Positions 14,119 to 23,520 are shown, counted from the first letter of the stretch. The stretch: DNA of 64,000 bases from an uncultured bacterium (GCA_938036315.1 CALHPK010000006.1:124001-188000), one strand, 5' to 3'. Translations and numbers: made by a program. The notes: generated from the sequence alone by a model not told the origin.

Positions 14119-17040
14119 ATGGGGCAATTACTTATAAAAAGATTGTCAATAGTGGTGACGGCGGTAATTTTTCTGAGCTATGTTCTAATACAATCTGCGT
14201 GTACAAGAACAGGTAGTAAAAAAGTATCGGGTGAGGATCAGCTATCCGGAGGAATTCAAAAAATAAAGATAGAAGGGAAAGTTCAGGCGGAATCTGATTT
14301 CTTCTCGGCTTCGCAGGAGGGTATAGTAACTACTAGATTAGTAACAGGAAGAATCATAACTGCGAGGGCTCCTCGGCTTTCAGCTAAGGAAGAGGAAGTA
14401 AAGCCGGTTAGGGAAGCGATTGTTGTGTATGAGGAGGGAGGAGTATCTGCAACTTCTGATGATAATGGGAATTTTTCTCTACAGGTAACTATTTCAAGGA
14501 AGTGTCCATGTGAGGTTACAATTTCAGCCGGAGCAGTCCGGAAGGATGGAAAAAGCTATCGTGTAAGACAGAATATCACAATATCAGACGAGGACATCAA
14601 GGCTGGTAGGAAGAATGTCGGAGCTATTACTGTTCTATCATCAGGAGGAATAATAGGTAAAGTAAGACTTGTGGGGGCTGATTATCATCAAGGTGTGTAT
14701 GCCTATATCCCCGGAACTGGAATGATTAGTATAACAGACGAGGAGGGTAATTTCGTCATAGGAGATATACCACCAGGGCAATATAAACTCGCAATGGAAA
14801 AAATAGGATACTCCTCTAAAATGACAGAGAATGTAGTGGTGGAAGAGGGGAAGATAACTTATGTTGGAGATTTTGAACTGCAAAAGGTGGAGTCTTCAGA
14901 TGATTTTCTCAAGGGAGTGGTTAGGGAGAAGGTATCCGGAAGGGTTGTAATTGGCGCAATAATAGTCAGTTCTTCTGGCAAAGTTGCTATGTCAGATGTG
15001 CAAGGGATATTTCAAATAGGGAGCACTAAAGAAAAGCTTACCGTCTACAAAGAGGGATACAAACTAAAAGAGGTTTTCCCATCCGAGCTAACCACCAGGC
15101 AAGTTGAGATCATTCTTGAGATTGAAGATCTGAGAACTGGAGTAATAAAGGGTAAAGTGTACAATTGGAGTACATCAAAGCCTATCCCTGGGGCAACAGT
15201 GATCTCCCTACCTAAAGGAGATGCGACAGTGACTTTAAATGATGGAAGTTTTTCTCTTCAAGGAGTTGAGCCAGGAAGTTATAATCTTATATTCATCAAG
15301 AGCGATTTCCAAGTAGGTGTAGAACCGATCAGGATGCCAAATGGAGGAGTAATAGATATAGGAATAATAGGGCTTGTCCCGGATTGTCAGATGGCAAAGT
15401 TTTATGCGGATAAAGATGGAGATGGTTTTGGAGATCCTAATGAATATACCGAAGATTGTTATCCACCTTATGGGTATGTTGGGAATAAGAATGATTGTGA
15501 TGATACAAGGGTTGAAATTCATCCCGGGGCAGTTGAAATTTGTAATGGGAAAGATGATAACTGTAATGGTCTTGTTGATGAGGGTGTGCAGGTAAAGTTC
15601 TACAGAGATCAAGATAATGATGGGTATGGCACATCGTTGACCTTGCCAGGAAGTGTAACTCAGGCTTGTGAGCAACCCCCAGGTTATGTAGGGAACAATC
15701 TTGATTGCGATGATTCTGATCCTAATATAAACCCTGGTGTATTGGAAGAATGTAATGGGAAAGACGACAACTGCAACGGACATATAGACGAAGGTGTACA
15801 GGTAAGATTCTACAGAGATCAAGATAATGATGGGTATGGAGATCCTGCTTCCAAGATGCAGGCGTGTACAGTACCTGTGGGCTATGTTGAAAACAATCTT
15901 GATTGCGATGATTCTGATCCTAATATAAACCCTGGCGTAGTTGAGGTAGTTGATGGACGAGATGAAAATTGCGATGGTATCCAAGATAATCTAACTTTCA
16001 GGATAGGGAATATAGCTGAAGTTTCGCCAGTACATTATATTGATTTGGCGATGGATCAAAGTGAGAGGCTTTATGTGTCAATGTCTTATACTGCATATGG
16101 GAGCTCAAGATGGTTAGATTACTTTCGAAAAGAAGTTTTGGGAGAGTGGGAGGGAAAGGGTGCTCGATACCTCGGTGCAGGTAGCCAACTTTTGTATAGT
16201 TCCTCTATAGCAGTGAAACCAGATGGAAGTGAAGTTTACTTTTCTTACCATAGTTTTTCAGATGGCTCTTGTGGGGGTGGTTTGTGTATAAATAAATATA
16301 CATCGGGTGGTTGGTACGGTGACGGTAAAGGAGTAATTGTTGCGCCAAGCACGAGAAATAATGCGATAGCTTATGCTAATGGTTTTACTCATATAGTTTA
16401 TGCAGATGAAACGGTGGTACACATATATGCAGACTCATCGCATCCAACTTTCTCAGAGCGAGCTTCAATTGTCTTTTCAGGTCAGGTTACAGATGTAGAG
16501 GTTTCTGCAAGTCCTGATGGAGCAACTGTGCATATGGTTGCTATTGTGATTTTAGCAGATGGGGAAAAATATCCATTTTATGCAAGGAATGCAATTCCAG
16601 GTGTTTTTTCGTCGTGGGTTACATCTCGAATAACTTCTTATACTTATGATGTTGAAAGTATTTCCGTTGCTGTTTCAGCTAATGGAGTAACTCATATATG
16701 TTTTACTGGAAAAAATACTCCACATCTTTTTTACACGCAATCTACCGGGGGTAGCTTTTCAATTCCCAACAGTATTGACGGAGAGGGACCAATGTCATCC
16801 TGTTCAATTACACTTGATAATGTTGGTTCCCCTCACGTAGCCTATTACAGTAAATCATTCAAAGATTTGAGATATGCTGTTTTGTATGAGGGAAGTTGGA
16901 AGAAATACAGAGTAACATATGTAGAATATGTTCCGTTGAATCACGGAGTCGGGATAGTGATAGATAGTAAAAAGATTCCGTATATAGCTTTTATTGGTTA
17001 TAATCTACCAAGATACGCAACGCTAACAAGGAAGAATTAG
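14119..17040 (+). CDS. large surface lipoprotein with carboxypeptidase-regulatory-like and MopE repeats
   Basis: The product is 973 residues. An N-terminal signal (hydrophobic about 10-25, then QSAC at the cleavage site) suggests a lipoprotein. Residues about 90-410 contain three to four beta-sandwich units of the carboxypeptidase-regulatory/CNA-B type (GGIIGKVRLVG, GNFVIGDIPPGQYKLAMEK, GSFSLQGVEPGSYNLIF). About 420-630 hold three MopE-type metal-binding repeats (DCDDSDPNINPG, ECNGKDDNCNG, DQDNDGYG; Pfam Cu-binding MopE). The last 340 residues look like a beta-propeller with repeated G-x-x-H-I/V-x-Y strands. Such proteins are displayed on the cell surface; the aspartates may bind Ca2+ and the cysteines disulfides or copper. 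AGGAG lies upstream of the ATG. The gene is monocistronic. It shares the MopE module with the protein at 61732-63630. Confidence 0.85.
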   Translation: MGQLLIKRLSIVVTAVIFLSYVLIQSACTRTGSKKVSGEDQLSGGIQKIKIEGKVQAESDFFSASQEGIVTTRLVTGRIITARAPRLSAKEEEVKPVREAIVVYEEGGVSATSDDNGNFSLQVTISRKCPCEVTISAGAVRKDGKSYRVRQNITISDEDIKAGRKNVGAITVLSSGGIIGKVRLVGADYHQGVYAYIPGTGMISITDEEGNFVIGDIPPGQYKLAMEKIGYSSKMTENVVVEEGKITYVGDFELQKVESSDDFLKGVVREKVSGRVVIGAIIVSSSGKVAMSDVQGIFQIGSTKEKLTVYKEGYKLKEVFPSELTTRQVEIILEIEDLRTGVIKGKVYNWSTSKPIPGATVISLPKGDATVTLNDGSFSLQGVEPGSYNLIFIKSDFQVGVEPIRMPNGGVIDIGIIGLVPDCQMAKFYADKDGDGFGDPNEYTEDCYPPYGYVGNKNDCDDTRVEIHPGAVEICNGKDDNCNGLVDEGVQVKFYRDQDNDGYGTSLTLPGSVTQACEQPPGYVGNNLDCDDSDPNINPGVLEECNGKDDNCNGHIDEGVQVRFYRDQDNDGYGDPASKMQACTVPVGYVENNLDCDDSDPNINPGVVEVVDGRDENCDGIQDNLTFRIGNIAEVSPVHYIDLAMDQSERLYVSMSYTAYGSSRWLDYFRKEVLGEWEGKGARYLGAGSQLLYSSSIAVKPDGSEVYFSYHSFSDGSCGGGLCINKYTSGGWYGDGKGVIVAPSTRNNAIAYANGFTHIVYADETVVHIYADSSHPTFSERASIVFSGQVTDVEVSASPDGATVHMVAIVILADGEKYPFYARNAIPGVFSSWVTSRITSYTYDVESISVAVSANGVTHICFTGKNTPHLFYTQSTGGSFSIPNSIDGEGPMSSCSITLDNVGSPHVAYYSKSFKDLRYAVLYEGSWKKYRVTYVEYVPLNHGVGIVIDSKKIPYIAFIGYNLPRYATLTRKN
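15590..15950. repeat. in-gene repeats encoding the MopE units
   Basis: Nearly identical DNA blocks recur within the lipoprotein gene: a block reading AGATCAAGATAATGATGGGT starts near 15606 and 15816, and the block TTGATTGCGATGATTCTGAT starts near 15702 and 15899. Conservation at DNA level, not just protein level, indicates recent duplication or gene conversion of the roughly 200-bp unit. Confidence 0.8.
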
Positions 17041-17105
17041 ATCATTATATTCTTGTCTGAGTGGAAGATTTGCAAAGCTTGAAAGTTCTGCAGAGAACTT
17101 AATTC

Positions 17106-18461
17106 TCACAGGAGACTAAGTATGGCTTTTGGTGAGGATGGGAAATAAAGATGAATCCAAGTTGCTATAAACTTCCCTTTTGCAAATCCATCGTAACCTC
17201 TAAAATTCCCTTTTGCATCATATACTCTAAATATCCTCTTTATTTTTATGCGATCTAAATTTGAGATTCTTCCATAGTGGAATTCGTGTCCCTTCAAAAA
17301 ACTATTCCCTATTTTTATTTTCCTCCAACCTAAAGCCTGAAGTCTGTCTTCAATTGATATTTCGAATGGAAAAATTCCGATACCGCTTATTTTTTTATCT
17401 TTGTAGATTATCGATTTTGATAGAAGTTCAAGTCCTCCACATTCTGCGATAACCCTTTTGGGCTTTGAGAGCAAATTTCTGATAAGACTTATCAGATATT
17501 CATTTTTCCCTATAAGTTCTGGATATCCTCCGGGGATAATAAGGACTCCTATATCTTTGTAAGTATCAGGGGATTCGATATCTTTTTCATTGATCTCAAA
17601 TGTATCAAATCCCATACTCCGGAGTATCATTATATTTTCTGGGTAGTAGAAGGGGAAAAACTTTCCGGTTATAATGGCGATGCTTTTGATTTTTTTTAGC
17701 TTCGGAGTCAGTTCCGGGATTGAAAAATCACTTCTGATATAAGATTCTGATCTTTCAAATATCTTGAGTACGGTCTTTTTATCGAAGTATTTTGAGAATG
17801 CTTCTTCAAACTTACTTTTGATTATCTTGTGCTCGTGTGGTAATTTCAATCCAAGGTGCCTTGATTTAAAATCAAATGAATTATCATATGGTAAATATCC
17901 AACAAGAGCGACTTTCTCCTTACTCAGTGATTCTTTTATAATCTTGATATGGTTTGTTGAGCTTACTTTGTTGGCTATAATGCCAGCCAGGTTTATTTCA
18001 TCTTTGAACCCCTTGACAATTCCACGGATTGATTCTCCCATGCGCGAGGCATCCACACAGAGTATAACAGGAGCCTTAACCACTTTTGAGGTATAAGCTG
18101 TACTTCCTTTGTATTTTTCACCGTCTAAAACCCCCATTACTCCTTCTATTACGTTGTATTCTTTCCCGTATTTTGCGAGCAGGAACTTTACAAAACTTTC
18201 CGAGCTCATAACAATATCAAGATTGAAACACGATGTAAATTCTCTATGGTATAAAGGATCTATAAAATCAGGACCTACCTTGAATGCGCAAACTTTATAT
18301 CCTAAAGATAGAAGACCAGCTTCTATGCACAAAGAAGCTACAGTTTTCCCTGAATCTGACGATATTCCTCCTACTACCACTTTTTTTAACTTCCTGTTCA
18401 ATGTTGGTACCCCCTGTTCGTTACCTCCTAAGTAGTACCTCTTAGGTGGTACCTCCTGCAC
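17106..18461 (-). CDS. cobB: cobyrinate a,c-diamide synthase (CobB/CbiA)
   Basis: The protein is about 430-451 residues. The N-terminal ATP-binding domain has the modified P-loop GGISSDSGKT, followed by FKVGPDFIDPLYH and VMGVLDG. The C-terminal class I glutaminase-type domain has PGGYPELIG, the nucleophile Cys in AECGGLELLSKS, and GHEFHYGR. The enzyme amidates cobyrinate at side chains a and c in cobalamin synthesis. No other cob/cbi gene is nearby. The start is ambiguous: a GTG at 18461 has no ribosome-binding site, while a TTG at 18401 (residue 21) has GGGGGT 7 bases upstream and gives an N-terminus of normal length. The intervening 60 bases contain a threefold AGGAGGT-containing tandem repeat. 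Confidence 0.93.
   Translation of the reverse strand: MQEVPPKRYYLGGNEQGVPTLNRKLKKVVVGGISSDSGKTVASLCIEAGLLSLGYKVCAFKVGPDFIDPLYHREFTSCFNLDIVMSSESFVKFLLAKYGKEYNVIEGVMGVLDGEKYKGSTAYTSKVVKAPVILCVDASRMGESIRGIVKGFKDEINLAGIIANKVSSTNHIKIIKESLSKEKVALVGYLPYDNSFDFKSRHLGLKLPHEHKIIKSKFEEAFSKYFDKKTVLKIFERSESYIRSDFSIPELTPKLKKIKSIAIITGKFFPFYYPENIMILRSMGFDTFEINEKDIESPDTYKDIGVLIIPGGYPELIGKNEYLISLIRNLLSKPKRVIAECGGLELLSKSIIYKDKKISGIGIFPFEISIEDRLQALGWRKIKIGNSFLKGHEFHYGRISNLDRIKIKRIFRVYDAKGNFRGYDGFAKGKFIATWIHLYFPSSPKAILSLL
18419..18459. repeat. threefold ~14-bp tandem repeat at the cobB 5' end
   Basis: On the minus strand the sequence reads three successive variants of GGAGGTACYACYTA. Each contains a Shine-Dalgarno-like AGGAGGT or AGAGGT core. 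The array spans the region between the two possible cobB starts and could present several ribosome-binding sites in a row. Confidence 0.7.
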
Positions 18462-18562
18462 CCACCCAGAATCAGAAATTATTATGATTTATATATAGGA
18501 AACAGAAAATATAAAAATGACAACGATAAAGAAAATCTAGTTCGATTATAGTGAAGATAATA

Positions 18563-20509
18563 ATGAAGATTATAAAAAGATTAACTGTAGCTATCATACA
18601 AGTTTTGGCTATAGTTTTTGTTTCTGCTTATGTTGTAGTGTTTGGTTCAGCTCAGGATCTTAGAGAAAGGTCGGGTTCTTCAAATGCTCGGGATTCACTG
18701 GATATAAGAAGAATCCTTCAATTCATAAAGGCTAAAGTAGGGGATAAGTTATCTGTAAATGTGGATATTGCTAAGTATTTTTCGAGAACACATCTTAAAC
18801 ATCCACTGCCGGAACTTTTTTTAGCTCAGCCTCTTTACGCAGTTGAATGGTTTACTCAATTTGGCAGGATAATCTCTAATCAAAGTGATAATTTCAAGAA
18901 TATATTCTATGCGCTGGCTAAATTCTCTTCAGATATAAAAAGAATAGATATTATAGAAAATCCTGCTGAAAAGATCTTCTCTAATCCGCCCACTGAAAAA
19001 GTCAAAATCTTAAAAGGTAAATTAACAGATAAAGAACTTAGAATTACAGCTGGCTTTTCAGAATGTATCAGGGTAGCTAAGGACAAATTTGATAACTTTA
19101 TATTTCAGAATCCAGAGTTTATGGTCAACCCCATTACTAAGTTTTCCGACATTAATGCACTTTCGGTCTTGCACTTTAAGTATGAAAAGATTCTGAATTT
19201 CCTTGAGGTTCTCAATACTTCACAGTATCTTTTGTTACTTTGCTTTGACAATCTCATTAAGAATATAGGAACTATTCGTAATAGCTTTGTTGCAGATGTG
19301 GGTGGCATTGCTTTTGAGGTGTACGGTAAAGAAGACGATTTTGTAGTTGTGCCAAATTCCTCAGCTGTAATAATTAATCTTGGTGGAAATGATACTTACT
19401 TTTTTTGGAGATGGGATCAAGATTTAAAACCATATGCTTCGTCTTTTCTTGTTATTGTGGATTTGGGTAAAGGGAAGGATTTATACAAGTTTTTAGGGGG
19501 GCGATCGTTGTATGTGTCTTTGATATTTGATGATGGAGGTGATGATTTTTATGACTGTACGTTCGGCTGTCAAGGTGGGGGTTTTTTTGGCTCTGAAATT
19601 CTTGTGGATGCCGATGGGAATGATCATTACAGAGCTCTTGGAGTAGCGCAGGGAGCTGGTTTTTTAGGAACCGGTATTTTGCTTGATCTTAATGGAGATG
19701 ATTTGTATGAATCTATAACTTTTTCGCAAGGATCTGCAAAGATAGGAGGTGGTCTTCTGGCAGATTTTCAAGGGAATGATAGATATATTCTGAAGAAAGG
19801 AAATGAATTCCCATCTTTTCAGGATAAATCAAGGAATCTAAGTATGGGACAGGGATGCGGAACCGGGATCAGGGCTGATCACATAGAGAATTATGAATCT
19901 ATCGGTGGTGGAGTTGGGTTACTGTATGATTTTTCTGGCAATGATGAATATGTGGCTGAAGTTTTCTCTCAGGGGTGTGGCTACTGGTATGGAATTGGTG
20001 CATTGATTGATATGGCAGGGGATGATAAATATACAGGATACTGGTATTGTCAAGGGACATCGGCTCACTTTGGAGTTGGAATTTTAGTAGATTCAGGAGG
20101 TTCTGATTCTTATCTATGTGATTTTCAGGGTATGGGACACGGGCACGATTTGGGATATGGAATCTTGATCGACTTCGTTCGAGATGGAAAAGTCGATTCG
20201 GATATATTCACTTGCAAAGAAAGGTGTTTAGGTATGGGACATGCAAACGGAATTGGAACATTTTTCAATTGGGGTGGGTATGATGAATATAAAGCTGAAA
20301 AGTATGCTTTTGGCGATGCCATAACAAATATATACTCCAAGCAGGAATCAATGAGAGATATAATACCTACTGTAGGAATTTTTATAGACATAGGTCAGGA
20401 ATATGATAAGTTAACTATGGGAGGTGAAACTTTCGACCCGGAAGCAAGAAAAACAGAAAACAGAGGATATCTGTACAGTATCCTAATAAAGCAAGATAAT
20501 CTTGAGTAG
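18563..20509 (+). CDS. exported protein with GDDxY/GxG solenoid-like repeats
   Basis: The protein is about 648 residues. A signal peptide (KRLTVAIIQVLAIVFVSAYVVVFGSA) is followed by about 240 mainly helical residues. From about residue 265 there are at least eight imperfect repeats of roughly 25 residues, pattern h-h-D-h-x-G-[ND]-D-x-Y followed by xxxxQGxGxxxGxGxL (for example LLDLNGDDLYESITFSQGS, LIDMAGDDKYTGYWYCQGT). The regular glycine/aspartate/aromatic spacing suggests a beta-solenoid or beta-helix, perhaps Ca2+-binding. Similar repeat proteins occur as hypotheticals in planctomycetes and myxobacteria; no function is established to my knowledge. I took the ATG at 18563 rather than the GTG at 18551. 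The gene is divergent from cobB. Confidence 0.75.
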   Translation: MKIIKRLTVAIIQVLAIVFVSAYVVVFGSAQDLRERSGSSNARDSLDIRRILQFIKAKVGDKLSVNVDIAKYFSRTHLKHPLPELFLAQPLYAVEWFTQFGRIISNQSDNFKNIFYALAKFSSDIKRIDIIENPAEKIFSNPPTEKVKILKGKLTDKELRITAGFSECIRVAKDKFDNFIFQNPEFMVNPITKFSDINALSVLHFKYEKILNFLEVLNTSQYLLLLCFDNLIKNIGTIRNSFVADVGGIAFEVYGKEDDFVVVPNSSAVIINLGGNDTYFFWRWDQDLKPYASSFLVIVDLGKGKDLYKFLGGRSLYVSLIFDDGGDDFYDCTFGCQGGGFFGSEILVDADGNDHYRALGVAQGAGFLGTGILLDLNGDDLYESITFSQGSAKIGGGLLADFQGNDRYILKKGNEFPSFQDKSRNLSMGQGCGTGIRADHIENYESIGGGVGLLYDFSGNDEYVAEVFSQGCGYWYGIGALIDMAGDDKYTGYWYCQGTSAHFGVGILVDSGGSDSYLCDFQGMGHGHDLGYGILIDFVRDGKVDSDIFTCKERCLGMGHANGIGTFFNWGGYDEYKAEKYAFGDAITNIYSKQESMRDIIPTVGIFIDIGQEYDKLTMGGETFDPEARKTENRGYLYSILIKQDNLE

Positions 20510-20650
20510 ATGTGATTTTTGTAATATCGCAAATGTAATTGTGGAGATGGCAAAAGGAGGCTTGGTAGGACTTGCAGGATTGTATTTGAAATGGTATAAG
20601 TATTTTTGAAATATTTGTTTTTATAATGTAGGAATTTATAATATGTAGTA

Positions 20651-20770
20651 GGTATGGGGTCCATATCGGGAGTGGCACCAGCCTTACCATTCCGAATAGG
20701 ACCTGGAAACCTCCCAGAGCCGATGATACTGTGCCCGCACGGGCATGGGAAAGTAGGTCGACCCCTGCCT
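20651..20770 (+). rRNA. rrf: 5S ribosomal RNA (isolated gene)
   Basis: About 120 nt match the 5S consensus: TTACCATTCCGAATAGGACCT in loops B-C region, CCTCCCAGAGCCGATGATAC, the GTGCCCGCACGGGCAT hairpin (helix IV-V), and TGGGAAAGTAGGTCG near the 3' end. Helix I is formed by GGTATGGGGTC at 20651-20661 and GACCCCTGCC at 20760-20769, with one bulge, which sets the ends. No 16S, 23S or tRNA gene lies in the window, so this 5S is unlinked from the rRNA operon. A 16-17 bp tandem duplication begins inside its 3' end. Confidence 0.93.
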
Positions 20771-20795
20771 CTTTATGATCCCTGCTCTTTATGAT
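20763..20795. repeat. 16-17 bp tandem duplication at the 5S rRNA 3' end
   Basis: CCCTGCCTCTTTATGAT (20763-20779) is followed by CCCTGCTCTTTATGAT (20780-20795), identical except for one missing C. The first copy includes the last bases of the 5S helix I strand, so the duplication crosses the RNA gene boundary. Confidence 0.8.
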
Positions 20796-20820
20796 ATACA
20801 GCATTGCTGAGAAATTTAGA

Positions 20821-20846
20821 AAGTGAATGCCCTAAGTGAATGCCCT
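20821..20846. repeat. exact 13-bp tandem duplication between 5S rRNA and the aminotransferase gene
   Basis: AAGTGAATGCCCT occurs twice with no gap (20821-20833 and 20834-20846). Just downstream, 20871-20953 contains about four degenerate repeats of GATATTYGCATTTCATC, each about 20-23 bp. These make up most of the otherwise empty 215-nt spacer before the aminotransferase start at 20986. Confidence 0.85.
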
Positions 20847-20985
20847 TAGCACAAAAACTTAGAATGCCAGCTGATATTCGTATTTTTCATCTGACTGATA
20901 TTTGCATTTTATCCAGTCGGTATTTATATTTCATCGATATTCGCATTTCATCCAAAGCGCATCAAAAAAATTTAAAATTTTATTT

Positions 20986-22209
20986 ATGATCGTCGATGAG
21001 GTTGATTTTCTTGACTTCTTCCCCAGATTGAGACGCCTTCCACCATATGTTCTTTCAGTTGTGAATGCAAAAAAGCAGGAGCTGAGAAGAAAGGGCGCAG
21101 ATGTTATAGATCTTGGAATGGGTAATCCAAATATCCCAGCTCCAGAACCTGTTGTGAGAAAGTTAAAAGAAACTGCTGAAGATCCTCGCAATCATAGATA
21201 TTCTATATCACAGGGACTTCCCAGACTCAGGGAGGAAATAGCAAGAAGATATAAAAAGCTTTGGGGAGTTGAGCTTTCTCACGATGAAGAGGTTGCAGTC
21301 GTAAATGGTACAAAAATGGGATTTTTCCAGCTTATGCTTGCCATCTTATCTCAAGGTGATACTATTCTGGTTCCAGAACCAGCATATCCTATTCATTTAT
21401 ATGCTCCAATTATAGCTGGAGCAGATGTCAGGACTTTCTCAATGATAAATGGCTTTGGATTCTTCGAGAATTTAGAAAGAGTCCTGAGAACAACCTATCC
21501 AAAACCTAAAGCTATAGTGGTATCTTTCCCCAACAACCCAACATCAAAATGTGTTGATCTAGAGTTTTTTAGAAAACTTGTCGATTTTGCTATTTCAGAA
21601 AGAATATGGATAATTCATGACTTCGCTTATGCTGACATTGTTTTTGAAGGATATAAAGCCCCATCTATCTTGCAGGTTGAGGATGCAAAAAAGGTAGCTG
21701 TTGAGTTCTACTCTATGTCAAAAGGATTTTCTATGGCGGGATTCAGAGTTGGTTTTATGGTTGGCAACAGATTTCTCGTTTCTGCCCTACAGAAAATAAA
21801 AAGCTGGATGGATTACGGAATATTTCAACCTATCCAGATAGCTTCAATTATAGCTCTGAGGGAATGTGAGGACTATCCAGAAAAAGTTGCCAAAATATAC
21901 GAGTCAAGAATGAAAGTCGCCGTGGATCTGTTATCTAAAATGGGTTTTGAATTTCAGAAACCGCAAGGTAGTATGTTCATTTGGATAAAGGTTCCCGAAG
22001 AGTTCAAAAAGCTCGGTTCAGCAAAATTCTCGGAAATGCTACTTGAAAAAGCTTTTGTAGCAACATCCCCAGGTACTGGCTTTGGTCAGTCTGGAGAGGG
22101 ATACATAAGAATTGCACTTGTTGAGAATGAAAAAAGAATAAGACAAGCAATGAGGGAGATCAGAAAATTGATAAACGGTGTACACAAATCTGATATAGAT
22201 GAAATATAA
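20986..22209 (+). CDS. PLP-dependent class I/II aminotransferase (AlaC/AspC-like)
   Basis: The protein is about 407 residues with the fold-type I signatures: IDLGMGNPNIPAPEPV, YSISQGLPRLREEIA, PEPAYPIHLYAP, VSFPNNPTSK, and the PLP-lysine segment SMSKGFSMAGFRVGF. This resembles alanine/glutamate-pyruvate or aspartate transaminases of the AlaC group; the exact amino donor cannot be fixed. I chose the ATG at 20986 because the 28 residues that a start at 20902 would add are translated from the degenerate repeats and do not resemble the family. galK follows 19 bp later, possibly in the same transcript. Confidence 0.92.
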   Translation: MIVDEVDFLDFFPRLRRLPPYVLSVVNAKKQELRRKGADVIDLGMGNPNIPAPEPVVRKLKETAEDPRNHRYSISQGLPRLREEIARRYKKLWGVELSHDEEVAVVNGTKMGFFQLMLAILSQGDTILVPEPAYPIHLYAPIIAGADVRTFSMINGFGFFENLERVLRTTYPKPKAIVVSFPNNPTSKCVDLEFFRKLVDFAISERIWIIHDFAYADIVFEGYKAPSILQVEDAKKVAVEFYSMSKGFSMAGFRVGFMVGNRFLVSALQKIKSWMDYGIFQPIQIASIIALRECEDYPEKVAKIYESRMKVAVDLLSKMGFEFQKPQGSMFIWIKVPEEFKKLGSAKFSEMLLEKAFVATSPGTGFGQSGEGYIRIALVENEKRIRQAMREIRKLINGVHKSDIDEI

Positions 22210-22228
22210 CTGAAGTATTAGCACATTT

Positions 22229-23416
22229 ATGCATCTTCGGGAGCTCGTAGAACAACTCTACAGTATGAGAGATTCTGGATCTGAAAAATCGGATGTATTT
22301 GTAGCCATCGCTCCGGGGAGGATAAACTTGATAGGAGAGCATACAGATTATAACGAAGGCTTTGTTATGCCTGTTTCAATTAATCTGCATACAATTGCAG
22401 TTGGAAGCAAAAGAAAAGACGATAAGCTAAAGGTGAAAAGTCTTAACCTTAAAGAAGAATACGAGAAAAAGATATGGGATCTCAAACCATCTGGAGATTG
22501 GCACTCATATGTGGAAGGCTGTATTTATCAATTGCTCAAAAGGGAATATCAGGTAAGGGGGGTTGAAATCGTCCTGTGGGGAAATATCCCTCTGGGCGGG
22601 GGGTTAAGTTCATCTGCGAGCTTAGAAGTTGCGGTTGTCAAGTTGATCTCTGAAATTTTTTCACTATATATTGATAGCTTGGAGATAGCTCAAATATCTC
22701 AAAAGGCAGAAAATGAATTTGTAGGAGTTCCTTGCGGAATTATGGATCAGCTCACAGCTGTTTTCGGTGAAAAAGGGAAAGCCCTATTTATTGACTGTAG
22801 AACTTGGGAAATCCAGAAAGTAGATTTCCCATCCGACTACAGTATTATTGCTGTTGACTCTGGAGTAAAACATCAACTATCTTCATCAAATTATGCAAAG
22901 AGAAGGCAAGAGTGTGAGGAGGCAGTCAGAATTATCAAAAAAAATAAAAAAAATTATGATATAAGCTCATTAAGAGATGTAAATGAAGATATACTTCGGG
23001 AATTTGAAAATCGTATGCCAGAGGTAATATTTAAGAGAGCAAAATTCGTAATAGAAGAAAATACAAGAGTTATAAAATTTAAGGAAGCACTGGGAAAAAA
23101 AGATAGAAATAATATTTTCGAGCTTATGAAAAACTCTCATCAGGGGCTCAGAGTGCAGTATGAAGTCTCTTGTGAGGAGCTTGATTTTCTCGTCCATAAC
23201 TCGTGGGATTTCAAATATACGATCGGGGCTAGAATGACAGGCGGAGGATTTGGAGGAAATATCGTTGCACTCATCGAAAAAGGTCATGAAGATGAATATA
23301 CTATTTTCATATCAGAAAAGTTCAAGCAAAGATTCGGTACAGTTCCAAAAATTTATTTTCTTGAGATTCAAGATGGTGTAAGGGCTTTCAAGATAAACGG
23401 AATGGAGAAGGAATAG
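22229..23416 (+). CDS. galK: galactokinase
   Basis: This 395-residue GHMP kinase has the galactokinase signature GRINLIGEHTDYNEG (near residues 30-44), the phosphate-binding loop GGGLSSSASLEV, GVPCGIMDQL with the catalytic Asp, and RMTGGGFGGN near the C-terminus. It phosphorylates galactose to galactose-1-phosphate in the cytoplasm. It is followed about 100 bp later by a UDP-sugar pyrophosphorylase-type gene rather than galT/galE, suggesting that the product is activated directly with UTP. The length is normal. Confidence 0.95.
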   Translation: MHLRELVEQLYSMRDSGSEKSDVFVAIAPGRINLIGEHTDYNEGFVMPVSINLHTIAVGSKRKDDKLKVKSLNLKEEYEKKIWDLKPSGDWHSYVEGCIYQLLKREYQVRGVEIVLWGNIPLGGGLSSSASLEVAVVKLISEIFSLYIDSLEIAQISQKAENEFVGVPCGIMDQLTAVFGEKGKALFIDCRTWEIQKVDFPSDYSIIAVDSGVKHQLSSSNYAKRRQECEEAVRIIKKNKKNYDISSLRDVNEDILREFENRMPEVIFKRAKFVIEENTRVIKFKEALGKKDRNNIFELMKNSHQGLRVQYEVSCEELDFLVHNSWDFKYTIGARMTGGGFGGNIVALIEKGHEDEYTIFISEKFKQRFGTVPKIYFLEIQDGVRAFKINGMEKE

Positions 23417-23520
23417 GAGAAAAGTCAAGAAAATATGATAGGTAGGAGTTTGCAAAGCTATTCTATGCTTGACTAAATTGCGCAAAGCAAAAAGTAAATT
23501 AATTTAGAAATAAGGCGGTT

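Noticed and set aside
15235..15984. 249-codon open frame antisense to the MopE repeats
   Set aside because: It is composed of isoleucine-rich reverse translation of the repeats; the plus-strand lipoprotein is well supported.
20395..20804. Two minus-strand frames covering 20395-20804
   Set aside because: They overlap the 5S rRNA and the end of the solenoid gene and resemble no protein family.
20902..20985. Upstream start for the aminotransferase
   Set aside because: The extra 28 residues come from degenerate intergenic repeats and are unlike the family N-terminus.
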